Shown in pieces: positions 25,492-33,745 of a stretch of DNA of 64,000 nt. Origin of the DNA: Streptomyces sp. 71268 (GTDB lineage: Bacteria; Actinomycetota; Actinomycetes; Streptomycetales; Streptomycetaceae). Positions within the stretch are counted from its first letter, which is position 1. Every line of letters begins with the position of its first letter. The stretch is from NCBI RefSeq assembly GCF_029392895.1, contig NZ_CP114200.1, positions 3,689,001-3,753,000 on the forward strand, read 5' to 3'. The notes under the pieces were generated by a model. That model made no database searches, was not told the origin of the DNA, and was given only the letters and a program-made list of their open reading frames with translations. The translations under genes were made by a program, and so were the position numbers.

Positions 25492-26946
25492 TCACCGTTC
25501 CCCAAGCACCCCCGCCACCCGCGCGGCCTGCGCCGCGACGCCCGCGATGCTCGACGTGAGGAACGGGCCGCCGCCGGCCAGGTCGCCGACCACGTGGAGG
25601 CGGGGGTCGGTGGGGACCAGGCCGCCCGCCGGGTGGGGGGTGGCCAGGCCGGCGTGGGTGAGGGAGTGGGCCAGGTCGCGGGCCCCGGCTGGGACGGCCT
25701 GCGGGGCCGCGTTCACGGCGTTGACCAGGGCACTCGCCGTACGCTCGCCGGCGGCGTCGCGTATGCGGAACCGCCCGTTCACCGGCTCCACGGCGCGCAC
25801 GCCGGAAGAGATGGTGAGTTGCCCGGAGTCCAGGAGCCGCAGCAGGACGGACGCGTTCACCGGCACCATGGGCGAGACGACGCTCGCGGCCGTGCGCAGG
25901 TGGCGCCGCAACCAGGCGCGGTCGGGCTCGCGCAGCAGGCGCCAGGCGTACGGGCCGACGGAGTGGGCCGTCTCCTGCAACACGCGGCGCCCGATCCGGG
26001 CGTCGCCGACCTCGGCGAGCTGCTGCCGCAGGCGGGCCACCGGGTCGTCCGTACGCGTGGCGCGGAGGTGGGCCGCGAGGGCGTCGAAGTCCTCGCCGGC
26101 CTCCGCCATCTCCGCGCGCAACAGTCCGGCGAGGTCGGTGAGCGCGAGCTGCCCCCGCGTGTCGCGCAGCTCCGCCACCCGTTCCACGGTCACGTGGGTG
26201 GGCCGGCGGCCGGTCGGGCGCTGCCAGACGTACGGGAGCACGCCGCCGCGCGACAGGAGCGAGATCCGGCCCTGGTAGCCGCGCGCGGCCAGCGCCACGA
26301 CGACGTCGACGGCGGTCAGGCCGCTGCCGAGGACCGTCACGTCGTCGCTCGCGGCGACGGCGTCGAGCGAGTCGGCGAGCGGGTACGGGTCGGCCGTGAA
26401 GCCCGGCGCGCCGGCGAGCCCGTACGGGTCGGGGGGCGTGCCCCCGCCCACGCACAGCGCCACGCGGTCCGCCGCGTACTCCAGCCCGTCGTCCGTGCGC
26501 AGCACCAGCCGCGCGCCGGTGTTGACGACGACCTCGCGCACCCGCGCCCGTACGACACGTACCGGGTGGCCCTGTTCGTCGAGCGCGGCCACGGCCTTCT
26601 CGGCGGAGTGGACCAGGTACTCGCCGTAGAGCGCCCGTGGGACGAGGGGTTGGCCGAGGAGCGGATCGAGGTGGTCGGCGACGCGCTGGCCGAGCCAGGC
26701 CGCGAAGTGGTCGCGGTCCTCGGCGCGGACCGACATGAGCGCGGGTGGCGTGTTGACCAGCACGGCCGCCAGGTCCGGGCCGTACGGGCGGCCCCGCCAC
26801 AGGTGCGGGGACGGTTCGAAGACGGTGATGGTGTCGACGCGGCCCACGGCGGCGTCCGTGACGCCCGTGGCGTGGGTCGGGTGGGTGGCCAGCGTGTCCA
26901 GCAGTCCGACGGCCGCCGCGCCTCCCCCGACGATGGCGATGTCCAT
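25492..26946 (-). CDS. FAD/NAD(P)-binding protein
   Basis: A 484-residue flavoprotein starting MDIAIVGGGAAAVGLLD, with AGGGGAAG before the ATG. The FAD-binding Rossmann motif is GGGAAAVG at 7-14. A second dinucleotide site is VTVLGSGLTAVDVVVALAARG near 205-225. A conserved ENxxP-like block, FEPSPHLWRGRPYGPD ... LVNTPPALMS, is typical of the FAD-NAD(P)-binding family (PF13454) that includes HcgB-like and ornithine-monooxygenase-like proteins. The C-terminal GDLAGGGPFLTSSIAGVAAQAARVA supplies the flavin-proximal helix. It is divergent from the LuxR gene 254 nt away, which probably controls it. Exact substrate unknown; likely an oxidoreductase in secondary metabolism or detoxification. Confidence 0.85.
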   Translation of the reverse strand: MDIAIVGGGAAAVGLLDTLATHPTHATGVTDAAVGRVDTITVFEPSPHLWRGRPYGPDLAAVLVNTPPALMSVRAEDRDHFAAWLGQRVADHLDPLLGQPLVPRALYGEYLVHSAEKAVAALDEQGHPVRVVRARVREVVVNTGARLVLRTDDGLEYAADRVALCVGGGTPPDPYGLAGAPGFTADPYPLADSLDAVAASDDVTVLGSGLTAVDVVVALAARGYQGRISLLSRGGVLPYVWQRPTGRRPTHVTVERVAELRDTRGQLALTDLAGLLRAEMAEAGEDFDALAAHLRATRTDDPVARLRQQLAEVGDARIGRRVLQETAHSVGPYAWRLLREPDRAWLRRHLRTAASVVSPMVPVNASVLLRLLDSGQLTISSGVRAVEPVNGRFRIRDAAGERTASALVNAVNAAPQAVPAGARDLAHSLTHAGLATPHPAGGLVPTDPRLHVVGDLAGGGPFLTSSIAGVAAQAARVAGVLGER

Positions 26947-27015
26947 GGTCTTCCCCTCCGAGCGGTCGGTGTTCGTGCGTCACCGACCCTGCCGGCCCGG
27001 CGCGGCCGGCCCCAT

Positions 27016-27063
27016 CCCCCGTCTCCGGGGGTTCGGCGGACGCCGCCCCCCTCAGATGAGGGG
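27016..27063. promoter_or_regulatory. Two phased CCCC-N-GGGG palindromes in the LuxR/flavoprotein promoter region
   Basis: CCCCCGTCTCCGGGGG (27016-27031) and CCCCTCAGATGAGGGG (27048-27063, perfect 7+2+7) have centres 32 bp apart, about three helical turns. They lie midway between the divergent flavoprotein (starts 26946) and LuxR (starts 27201) genes, as expected of a dimeric LuxR-type operator pair. Confidence 0.45.
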
Positions 27064-27200
27064 TTCTGTTCGGTGGGGTGACGAGGCAGGCTGAGGGGCG
27101 TGGACCAGGCGCGACGCGGGGCCGCGACAGGCGCCAGGCGACGGGCGACAAGTAGCGAGCAGCGGGCAGCGGGCGGCCGAAGACAGGCGAGGGGGTCCGC

Positions 27201-28340
27201 GTGAACGATCACCACCGGCACCACCAGTCGGTGCTGGCCGCCGCCGACGAGGCGACCGACGCGCTGGAACTCTTCGGCCGCGTCTCGGCCCGGCTGCGCC
27301 GCCTGGTGCCGTTCGACTCGGCCGTGTGGACGGCGGCCGACCCGGACACCGGCCTGATCACCGCCCCGATGCTGGTGGAGAACCTGGGCCAGGGCGAGGG
27401 CTGTGCCGCCTACTGGCGCAGCGAACTCCTGGAGGAGAACGTCCTCCCGTTCCGCGAGCTGGCGCGCGCCGCCGTGCCGGCGGCCGGGTTGCGCGCGGCC
27501 ACCGGCGACCTGCCCGCGCGCAGCTCCCGGTTCCGGCGGCTGCTGCGGGACCAGGGCATGCACGACGAGTTGCGCGCGGTGTTCCAGATCGGCGAGCGGC
27601 CCTGGGGGCTGCTGAGCCTGTTCCGTACGGCCGATTCCTTCGAGCCTCGGGAGACCGCGCTGCTCGCCGGCCTGTCGCTGCCGTTGGCCGAGCGGCTGCG
27701 GACGTTCGCCCGGCCGACCGTGACCGCGCGTGGCACCGACTCGCCGGCGCCCGGTCTGATCCTCTTCGACGAGAACGGCGAGGCCACCTCGGTCAACGAC
27801 GAGGCGCGACACCACCTCGCCCGGTTGCCGAACGGGCCCTCGTTCCCCACGGCGTTGGGGCTTGAGCTGCCCATCTGGGTGATCGGCGCGGCGCTCCAGG
27901 CGCGCGCCGTCAGCGACGGGCACGACCGAGGCGGCGCCCGCGTGCGCATCAGGACCACCGAGGGCCGCTGGCTGACCTGCCACGCCTCCTCCCTCACCGG
28001 CGCCGGCGGCGGGCCGGGCCCGGTGGCCCTGGTCATCGAGCCGGCGACCCCCGCCGACCTGGCGGTGCTGGTCGCCGAGGCGTACGGGCTCACTCCTCGC
28101 GAGCTGGAGATCACCCAGCTCACCGCGCGCGGGCTGACCACGGCCGAGATCGCCACGACGCTGTTCATCTCGCCGCACACCGTGCGCGACCATCTCAAGG
28201 CGGTGTTCGCCAAGACCGGCGTCGCCAGCCGGGGCGCGCTGGTCGCCCGCCTGTTCACCGACCACTACTGGCCCGCGATGCCCGAGTCGTCGGAGGTCCG
28301 CCGCCCGGGGCAACCGTCCGTCTGGGCCCGCGCCGTCTGA
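27201..28340 (+). CDS. LuxR-family transcriptional regulator with GAF-like N-terminal domain
   Basis: A 379-residue protein from a GTG with GAGGGGG upstream (MNDHHRHHQSVLAAADEATDALE). The N-terminal ~170 residues, with LFGRVSARLRRLVPFDSAVWTAADPDTGL ... ALLAGLSLPLAERLR, resemble a GAF sensor. A PAS-like segment follows (LILFDENGEATSVNDEARHHL). The C-terminal LuxR helix-turn-helix spans about 296-352 (LTPRELEITQLTARGLTTAEIA ... SPHTVRDHLKAVFAKTG). No phospho-acceptor domain is present, so ligand control is likely. It is divergent from the flavoprotein gene and shares its regulatory region. Tandem repeats separate it from the convergent DUF6010 gene. Confidence 0.9.
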   Translation: MNDHHRHHQSVLAAADEATDALELFGRVSARLRRLVPFDSAVWTAADPDTGLITAPMLVENLGQGEGCAAYWRSELLEENVLPFRELARAAVPAAGLRAATGDLPARSSRFRRLLRDQGMHDELRAVFQIGERPWGLLSLFRTADSFEPRETALLAGLSLPLAERLRTFARPTVTARGTDSPAPGLILFDENGEATSVNDEARHHLARLPNGPSFPTALGLELPIWVIGAALQARAVSDGHDRGGARVRIRTTEGRWLTCHASSLTGAGGGPGPVALVIEPATPADLAVLVAEAYGLTPRELEITQLTARGLTTAEIATTLFISPHTVRDHLKAVFAKTGVASRGALVARLFTDHYWPAMPESSEVRRPGQPSVWARAV

Positions 28341-28344
28341 CCTG

Positions 28345-28470
28345 GGCGGTACGCCGCCACCCGCGCTGGGGCCGGTACGCCGCCACCCACGCCCGTGGGC
28401 GGTACGCCGTCACCCGCGCCCGCCGGTCCGGGCGGGCCGCCGTCATCCGCGCTCGCCGGCCTGGGCGGAG
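28345..28470. repeat. Four ~26-33-bp imperfect tandem repeats
   Basis: Units of the form GGCGGTACGCCGCCACCCGC begin near 28345, 28372, 28397 and 28430. They fill the space between the convergent LuxR and DUF6010 genes. No coding role seen. Confidence 0.65.
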
Positions 28471-28485
28471 CGCGAGCGGCGGCCC

Positions 28486-28938
28486 TCACTCCCCGGAGCG
28501 GGCGCCTGCGGCAACGGTGAGGTGCGCGTGGTCCGTTGTCCGGTCGGGCCGGAACCGGCGGCGGACCAGCGCGATCAGGGAAGGCCCGCCACGGAAGCAC
28601 CACAGGGCGATGACCGGATCGCAGATGGCACATGCCAGAGAGGCGTCGTGGTAGAAGGGCAGGATCGGGTTGCCCTTGAGGTGGTGGGCCACGTCCCAGG
28701 CCGTGTGGAGCAGCCAGCCGACGCCGACGAAGGCCCAGGAGTTCAGGCCACGGTAGGCAACGTAGGCCACGAGGGCGACGAACGGGAACTCCCACGGGCC
28801 GAAGCCACCCCCGCTCAGATAGGCGGCGCCGGCCCCGCCCACCATGATCGCGTTGAAGTGGCGTCGGTGCGGTTCCTTGATCAGGGACATCAGCAGGCAG
28901 TAGACGATGCCGACGATCACTGGTGACACAAGGCTCAT
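28486..28938 (-). CDS. DUF6010-family membrane protein
   Basis: 150 residues beginning MSLVSPVIVGIVYCLLMSLIKEPHRRHFN. Four hydrophobic segments are visible: VIVGIVYCLLMSL; MVGGAGAAYLSGGGFG; FPFVALVAYVAYRGLN SWAFVGVGWLLHTAWDVA; and a shorter one around ICDPVIALWCF. EPHRRHFNAIMVGGAGAAYL, GLNSWAFVG and CAICDPVIALWCF are hallmarks, from memory, of DUF6010, a small actinobacterial membrane family of unknown function. GGAGGA lies 13 nt before the ATG, a loose spacing. It is convergent with the LuxR gene and divergent from the GlxA-type regulator. Confidence 0.75.
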   Translation of the reverse strand: MSLVSPVIVGIVYCLLMSLIKEPHRRHFNAIMVGGAGAAYLSGGGFGPWEFPFVALVAYVAYRGLNSWAFVGVGWLLHTAWDVAHHLKGNPILPFYHDASLACAICDPVIALWCFRGGPSLIALVRRRFRPDRTTDHAHLTVAAGARSGE

Positions 28939-29192
28939 GAGGGCGTGACTTCTTCCTCCTGGGGCGGGCCGAACCGCCGCGTACGAGCTGTCGCGGCGCG
29001 TGCACCGGCGTCATCGCCGTGCGCGGTCCCGGGTGGGCGGGTTTCGAAGTCAACCGGCTCCCCGGGTGGTCTCCCAGTGGCACGAGTGACAGGTTTCAAC
29101 GGGATAGTGCCAACGCCTTTCCACCGCCTGTGAACCGCGATGACATGGGCCTTCGCAGTGAGCGGACCAGGTGCGTCACGTGGGTGGGGAGG

Positions 29193-29198
29193 TAGGTT
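29193..29198 (+). promoter_or_regulatory. -10 box of the GlxA-type regulator, probable leaderless transcript
   Basis: TAGGTT is separated by 6 nt (CCGGCC) from the ATG at 29205, with no ribosome site between. Confidence 0.5.
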
Positions 29199-29204
29199 CC
29201 GGCC

Positions 29205-30155
29205 ATGCATACGGTTGCCGTGCTCGCGTTGGACCAGGTGATCCCGTTCGACCTGTCCACCCCGATCGAGGTGTTCTCGCGGGCCCGCCTGCCCGACGGG
29301 CGGCCCGGCTACCAGGTACGGGTGTGCGCCGAGCGCGACGAGGTCGACGCCGGAGCCTTCACCCTGCGTGCCCCCTGGGGCCTGGAGGGTCTTCGGGACG
29401 CGGACACGATCATCGTGCCGGGCGTCGCCGACATCGCCGCCTCGCTCCCTCCCGCCGTGCGCGACGCGCTGCGGTCGGCCGCCGCCGACGGCACCCGGAT
29501 CGCCTCCATCTGCGTGGGCACCTTCCCCCTGGCCGCCACCGGGCTCCTCGACGGGCTGCGCGTGACGACCCACTGGCGCGCGGCCGGCCTGCTGGCCGCC
29601 GCCCACCCGGACCTCGACGTCGACCCGGACGTCCTCTACGTCGACAACGGCCAGTTGCTCACCTCGGCCGGCGCCGCCGCAGGCGCGGACCTGTGCCTGC
29701 ACATGATCCGCCGCGACTACGGCTCGGCCGTCGCCGCCAATGCCGCCCGCCTGTCCGTCATGCCCCTCGAACGGGAGGGCGGGCAGGCGCAGTTCATCGT
29801 CTACGACCACGCGCCCACACCGCAGGGCTCCGAGCTGGAGGCGCTGCTCACCTGGCTACGGGAGAACCTGGCCCGCGACCTCACCCTCGCCGACATCGCC
29901 GAGCGGGCCGGTACCAGCACCCGCACCCTGATCCGGCGCTTTCGCGAACAGACCGGCACCACGCCGCTCCAGTGGCTGCACCGGGCCCGCGTCCGCCAGG
30001 CACAGCACCTGCTGGAAACCACGGAGCACTCCGTGGAACGCATCGGCGGCCAGGTCGGGTTCGGCTCACCCACCGCCTTCCGTGACCGCTTCAAGCGCAC
30101 CACCGGCGTCAGCCCGCAGACCTACCGGCGCACGTTCGGTTCAACGGCCACCTGA
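29205..30155 (+). CDS. GlxA-family transcriptional regulator (DJ-1/PfpI plus AraC HTH)
   Basis: The 316-residue protein has an N-terminal DJ-1/PfpI-like domain (about 1-170: MHTVAVLALDQVIPFDLSTPIEVF ... ASICVGTFPLAATGLLDG, with the nucleophile-elbow Cys103) and a C-terminal AraC DNA-binding domain (about 215-312: LADIAERAGTSTRTLIRRFREQTG; VGFGSPTAFRDRFKRTTGVSPQTYRR). These regulators respond to small metabolites; GlxA-type members often control catabolic or redox genes. The start is supported by a -10 box 6 nt upstream (leaderless). The target is not obvious from the neighbours, since the DUF6010 gene is divergent and the downstream lectin gene is convergent. Confidence 0.92.
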   Translation: MHTVAVLALDQVIPFDLSTPIEVFSRARLPDGRPGYQVRVCAERDEVDAGAFTLRAPWGLEGLRDADTIIVPGVADIAASLPPAVRDALRSAAADGTRIASICVGTFPLAATGLLDGLRVTTHWRAAGLLAAAHPDLDVDPDVLYVDNGQLLTSAGAAAGADLCLHMIRRDYGSAVAANAARLSVMPLEREGGQAQFIVYDHAPTPQGSELEALLTWLRENLARDLTLADIAERAGTSTRTLIRRFREQTGTTPLQWLHRARVRQAQHLLETTEHSVERIGGQVGFGSPTAFRDRFKRTTGVSPQTYRRTFGSTAT

Positions 30156-30178
30156 GACGGCCTCGTGGACTCCGACGA

Positions 30179-30241
30179 CGGCCCACGTCACCGACGTCAC
30201 CGACGTCACCGACGTATCCGACGCCCCCGACGTCACCGAGC
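30179..30241. repeat. GACGTCACC tandem repeats after the GlxA-type gene
   Basis: About six copies of a 9-bp unit (CACGTCACC, GACGTCACC three times, then GACGTATCC, GACGCCCCC, GACGTCACC). They begin about 25 nt after the stop codon. In one frame they would read as repeated Thr-Asp-Val. No hairpin potential beyond the GACGTC palindrome in each unit. Confidence 0.7.
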
Positions 30242-30291
30242 CCCGCACCCGCCCCACCCACCGGCGGGACGGGCGGGGCCGCGTCAGGGGG

Positions 30292-30816
30292 TCACAGCGA
30301 GGTCAGGCTGATCTGCTCGCCCTGAACCGTCCAACGGTGCTGCGGGTCGGAGGAGGCGCACGACTCCACGTTGACGATGCGGGTCCGGGGGAAGTCGGTG
30401 GCCAGACACATGCCGGGGTGCGCGGACTGGGAGATCAACTCGCCGCTGACCGTCCACCGCTGCTTGCTCGAACCGGAGTCACACGACTCGACGTTGACCA
30501 CCCGGGTACGCGGATAGTCGCTGGACAGGCACATGCCCCAGTGCGCGGAGAGCCGGATTAACTCGCCGCTTCTGCTCCAGCGGTGCTGTGCGTCCGAAGG
30601 GTTGCACGACTCCACGTTGACGATGCGGGATCTCGGATAGTCGTGCGCCAGGCAGGTGGTGCCGGCGGCAGCCGACACCGGATCGGCGGGCGCCGTGGTT
30701 CGTACGACGTTCGTGGGCGCGGCGGGCGCGGTCGCCGCCACGGCGGTCGACGGCAGCGCCAGGGACGCGAGGGCGAGGAGCACGGGCACGGGCAGCTTGC
30801 GGAACGCATGGGTCAT
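30292..30816 (-). CDS. Secreted beta-trefoil (ricin-B-type) lectin built of three near-identical repeats, TTA codon
   Basis: The ATG at 30816 gives 174 residues with a signal peptide (MTHAFRKLPVPVLLALASLA, cleavage near 28). A short linker precedes three ~41-residue repeats (about 55-95, 96-136, 137-174). Each repeat reads CLA/S-x-D-Y/F-P-R-x-R-I/V-VNVESC, then a QHRW or KQRW motif and GELI or GEQI. One Cys pair and one Q-x-W per repeat is the R-type trefoil signature, and three repeats complete a single trefoil, so the whole mature protein is a lectin with no catalytic domain. Leu86 is TTA (30559-30561), implying bldA-dependent, late expression. It is divergent from the defence-like operon with ~310 nt between. 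Ligand unknown. Confidence 0.8.
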   Translation of the reverse strand: MTHAFRKLPVPVLLALASLALPSTAVAATAPAAPTNVVRTTAPADPVSAAAGTTCLAHDYPRSRIVNVESCNPSDAQHRWSRSGELIRLSAHWGMCLSSDYPRTRVVNVESCDSGSSKQRWTVSGELISQSAHPGMCLATDFPRTRIVNVESCASSDPQHRWTVQGEQISLTSL

Positions 30817-31126
30817 GACGGGAGTCCTTCGGGTAGGCCGATCCGCGAAAACCGTGGGCGCGGTGCGCGCCCGGCCAACGGACCGGGTCAGTGAGGGCGT
30901 TGAGAACGTCCCCCGTCGTCCACGCCGTATGCGTCGCGGTCCGATACGTCGGACACGCCACTGCCCTGGGTGAAGAGAACAGACTTCCGCCGACTCCTCC
31001 CTGTTCGGCACTCCGCACGGGTACGATCTCCCTCGATCCCAGGAACCCTCCGGCGCGCGTTTCACCCCCCACCGCCTCCGTCGGGGCGGGAAACGTTGCG
31101 AGCAGTGTTTCTGAGGCAGGTAGGCC
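30817..31126. other. Divergent intergenic region between lectin and the defence-like operon
   Basis: About 310 nt with no supported gene. It must contain the promoters of both flanking units. The right end (AGGCAGGTAGGCC before the ATG at 31127) supplies a weak ribosome site. I cannot fix a -10/-35 pair, and no repeats or operator dyads stand out. Confidence 0.5.
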
Positions 31127-32653
31127 ATGAGCGACTGGCATTTCGAGGTTCCCACCACCGGCAGCAAGCGGCTTCCGCCGGACCCGCGCTTCATCGACGC
31201 GTTGAGCAGTCAGGGATACGGGTTCGAGGTCGCGTTGGCCGACCTGATCGACAACTCGATCGACGCCGGCGCGAAGGACGTCGTGATCCACGTGCTGCGC
31301 AACGGTGACGAGTTGGTCAGCCTGCTCGTCGTGGACGACGGGCGCGGCATGGACGAGGAGGCGCTCGACGTCGCCATGACGGTCGGCGGGCGGCGCGAGT
31401 ACGGCGAGAAGTCGCTCGGCATCTTCGGTACGGGCCTGAAGTCGGCCTCGCTCAGCCACGCCGAGTCGGTGACGGTCATCAGCAAGACCAAGCGCAGCCG
31501 CGCGGTGGGCCGGCGGTGGGTGACCGCGCAGGCCAAGGAGAGCTTCCAGTGCGACATCGTGGAGTCCGGCTACGCGCAGGACCTCATGGACCGCTACTAC
31601 GACCGGCCCATCACCTGGCAGGGCACCATCGTGCGGTGGGACGGCGTGCGGGACTTCCCCAAGCACGGCGGGGGCGGCCAGACGGACCGCTACCTGACCC
31701 GCATGATCCCCAAGCTCGGCCTGCACCTCGGGCTGTACCTGCACCGGTTCCTGGCCCGCGACGACTTCAACATCACCATCGCCGTCGAGGACGTTCAGAC
31801 GCGCACCGTCTACATGGACTTCGGCGTGGAGCCCCTCGACCCGTTCGGCTACCCGGTCACCGGCGCCGCCGGCTTCCCCAAGGTGTTCACCGCCCACGTC
31901 GAGGGCGCCGGCGCCGTACCGCTGACCGGGCACGTGTGGACGCCGAAGTCGAACCTGGACGAGTACCGCGCGGTCGGCACCGTCCTGGACAAGCAGGGTT
32001 TCTACTTCTACCGCAACGACCGGCTCGTGCAGGCCGGCGGCTGGAACGGGTTCCGGCAGCCCGAGCCGCACCTCGCGCTGGCCCGGGTCGCGGTCGAACT
32101 GCCGGGGGACGGCGGCGACGCGTTCCGGCTGACCGTGAAGAAGGCCGGCGTGGAGGCGTCGCCCGCGTTCGCGGCGGCCCTGGGCGAGGCGACGGACGCG
32201 GAGGGTTACGCGTTCAAGGAGTACCTGGACGCGGCCGAGGCCACCTACCGCGAGGCGCGCAAGCGGGCCGGCGTGGACCGCAAGCCGGTCATCGCGCCGG
32301 GCAAGGGCATGGCGGCCGAGGTCAAGCGGACCGTCGAGGAGGAGCTGCCGCTCATCCCCGGCGAGGAGCCGGTGGCGCTGCGCTGGGAGAAGCTGGGCAG
32401 CGACGTGTTCTTCGCGATCGACCGCGAGGAGCGGGCGATCCTGCTGAACAAGACGTACCGGCCCGCGCTGCTCGGCGGCCGGCGCGGCGGGCTCAACGAC
32501 GCGCCCATGGTCAAGTCCCTGCTCTACCTGCTGCTGCACCAGGTCTTCGAGAAGGAGTACAGCGGCTCGCGGGAGAAGGACAACCTCCAGCTCTGGCAGT
32601 CCATCCTGCTCTCCGCCGCGCGCACCGAGCTGGACCGCATGGACGAGCAGTGA
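31127..32653 (+). CDS. MutL/Hsp90-type (GHKL) ATPase, first gene of MZA-like defence operon
   Basis: A 508-residue protein with an N-terminal GHKL ATPase: N-box EVALADLIDNSIDAGAK (34-50; Glu34 and Asn43 for catalysis and Mg), G1 VVDDGRGMDEEAL (68-80) and lid/G2 LGIFGTGLKSASLSHAES (97-114). GHKL proteins use ATP binding to dimerise their N-termini. The transducer-like middle (about 150-340) is followed by a Glu/Lys-rich helical C-terminus (EGYAFKEYLDAAEATYREARKRAG) and a terminal domain ending ARTELDRMDEQ. MutL endonuclease motifs were not seen. It heads a three-gene operon: the next gene starts inside its stop codon (GTGA, 32650-32653). This family occurs in MZA (MutL-Z1-DUF-AIPR) antiphage loci, so a sensor or clamp role in defence is inferred. 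Confidence 0.85.
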   Translation: MSDWHFEVPTTGSKRLPPDPRFIDALSSQGYGFEVALADLIDNSIDAGAKDVVIHVLRNGDELVSLLVVDDGRGMDEEALDVAMTVGGRREYGEKSLGIFGTGLKSASLSHAESVTVISKTKRSRAVGRRWVTAQAKESFQCDIVESGYAQDLMDRYYDRPITWQGTIVRWDGVRDFPKHGGGGQTDRYLTRMIPKLGLHLGLYLHRFLARDDFNITIAVEDVQTRTVYMDFGVEPLDPFGYPVTGAAGFPKVFTAHVEGAGAVPLTGHVWTPKSNLDEYRAVGTVLDKQGFYFYRNDRLVQAGGWNGFRQPEPHLALARVAVELPGDGGDAFRLTVKKAGVEASPAFAAALGEATDAEGYAFKEYLDAAEATYREARKRAGVDRKPVIAPGKGMAAEVKRTVEEELPLIPGEEPVALRWEKLGSDVFFAIDREERAILLNKTYRPALLGGRRGGLNDAPMVKSLLYLLLHQVFEKEYSGSREKDNLQLWQSILLSAARTELDRMDEQ

Positions 32654-33744
32654 CGAGCGGGCCGCCACCGCCCGGCACCCCGCACGTCGAGTGGCCCACG
32701 GTCGCCGGTTACGTGGACGACGGCACACCGACCGTCATCCCGCTGGCGGGCGAGCCGCGCATCGAGTTCTTCGTGGACGCGTACGGGGCGCGCACCGGGC
32801 TGCGCATCGCGCTGGAGCCGAATGACCGGGTGCCGCTGTCGAGCCTGACGGCGGTGGTGGTCCGGCCGGTGGCGGCCCAGGGGCGGCGCATGCTGGAGAT
32901 CGCCACGGCGGAGCGGGCGCTGTTCCGCGACTTCCACGACCTGCTCCAGGGCGTGGCCGAGCGGGTGCGGCGGGCGGGGCACAGCCCGGCCCGCGCGTTC
33001 ACCGAGACGCTGGCCTCGTGGACCGAGCTGCTCGCGCGCAACCGGGGCATCAGCGAGGAGAAGCGCGTCGGGCTGCTGGGCGAGCTGCACGCGCTGGAGT
33101 GGTTCGCGCACCACTTCGGCTGGCCGGTGGCGGTCGCGTCCTGGCGCGGCCCCGCGAGCGAGGAGCACGACTTCGGGCTGCCCGGCTACGACGTCGAGGT
33201 CAAGAGCACGGCCAGCGAGCGCCGGCTGCACACCGTGCGGGGCACCACGCAGCTCGTGCCGACCGGCGACCGGCCGCTGTGGCTGCTCTCCCTCCAGTTC
33301 ACCCGGGGCGGCTCGGCCGGCCACACGCTGGCCGAGCGGGTGCGTTCCGTACGGGACCAGGTCGCCGAGCACGCGCCGGACCTCGGGCCACGGCTGACGG
33401 AGATGCTGGCCCGGTGCGAGTGGCTGGGCCCGCTGGCGGCGGCGCCCGACCCGGAGCGGTGGTCGCTGCGCAGCGCGCCGCTGGTCGTGAGCGCCGCCGA
33501 CGAGCGGGTGCCGAGGCTCGGCCCCGAGGCGCTGGCCGCGCTGTCCGGCGAGGCCAGGCAGCGGATCGTGGCCCTCACCTACGGCGTGGACCTGACCGGC
33601 CTGCCGGGCGCGGCCGACGCGCCCGAGGCGCTGCGACTGCCCGCCGCCGACGGGCCCCCGCTCGCCGGTCCGCCCACCAGTCCGCCACCGGCGGGCGTCC
33701 CCCCGCTGGCCACCGCCTCTCCCCGTACCACCCGGAGCGCCTGA
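32650..33744 (+). CDS. PD-(D/E)XK nuclease-fold protein (DUF4420 type)
   Basis: The GTG at 32650 overlaps the upstream stop by 4 nt and gives 364 residues (VTSGPPPPGTPHVEWPTVAG). The catalytic core matches the PD-(D/E)XK pattern: Glu145 in GLLGELHALEWF, then Asp174 in EEHDFGLPGY and Glu183-x-Lys185 in DVEVKSTASERR, followed by a RGTTQL strand. The family is listed in Pfam as PD-(D/E)XK motif protein (PF14390, formerly DUF4420). The last ~45 residues are a Pro/Ala-rich disordered tail. It is the probable effector nuclease of the operon, since both partner genes encode ATPases. DNA cleavage has not been shown by anything here. Confidence 0.85.
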   Translation: MTSGPPPPGTPHVEWPTVAGYVDDGTPTVIPLAGEPRIEFFVDAYGARTGLRIALEPNDRVPLSSLTAVVVRPVAAQGRRMLEIATAERALFRDFHDLLQGVAERVRRAGHSPARAFTETLASWTELLARNRGISEEKRVGLLGELHALEWFAHHFGWPVAVASWRGPASEEHDFGLPGYDVEVKSTASERRLHTVRGTTQLVPTGDRPLWLLSLQFTRGGSAGHTLAERVRSVRDQVAEHAPDLGPRLTEMLARCEWLGPLAAAPDPERWSLRSAPLVVSAADERVPRLGPEALAALSGEARQRIVALTYGVDLTGLPGAADAPEALRLPAADGPPLAGPPTSPPPAGVPPLATASPRTTRSA

Positions 33745-33745
33745 C

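Noticed and set aside
30179..30241. CRISPR array suggested by regular repeats
   Set aside because: Units are directly adjacent 9-mers without unique spacers, and no cas genes are present anywhere in the window.
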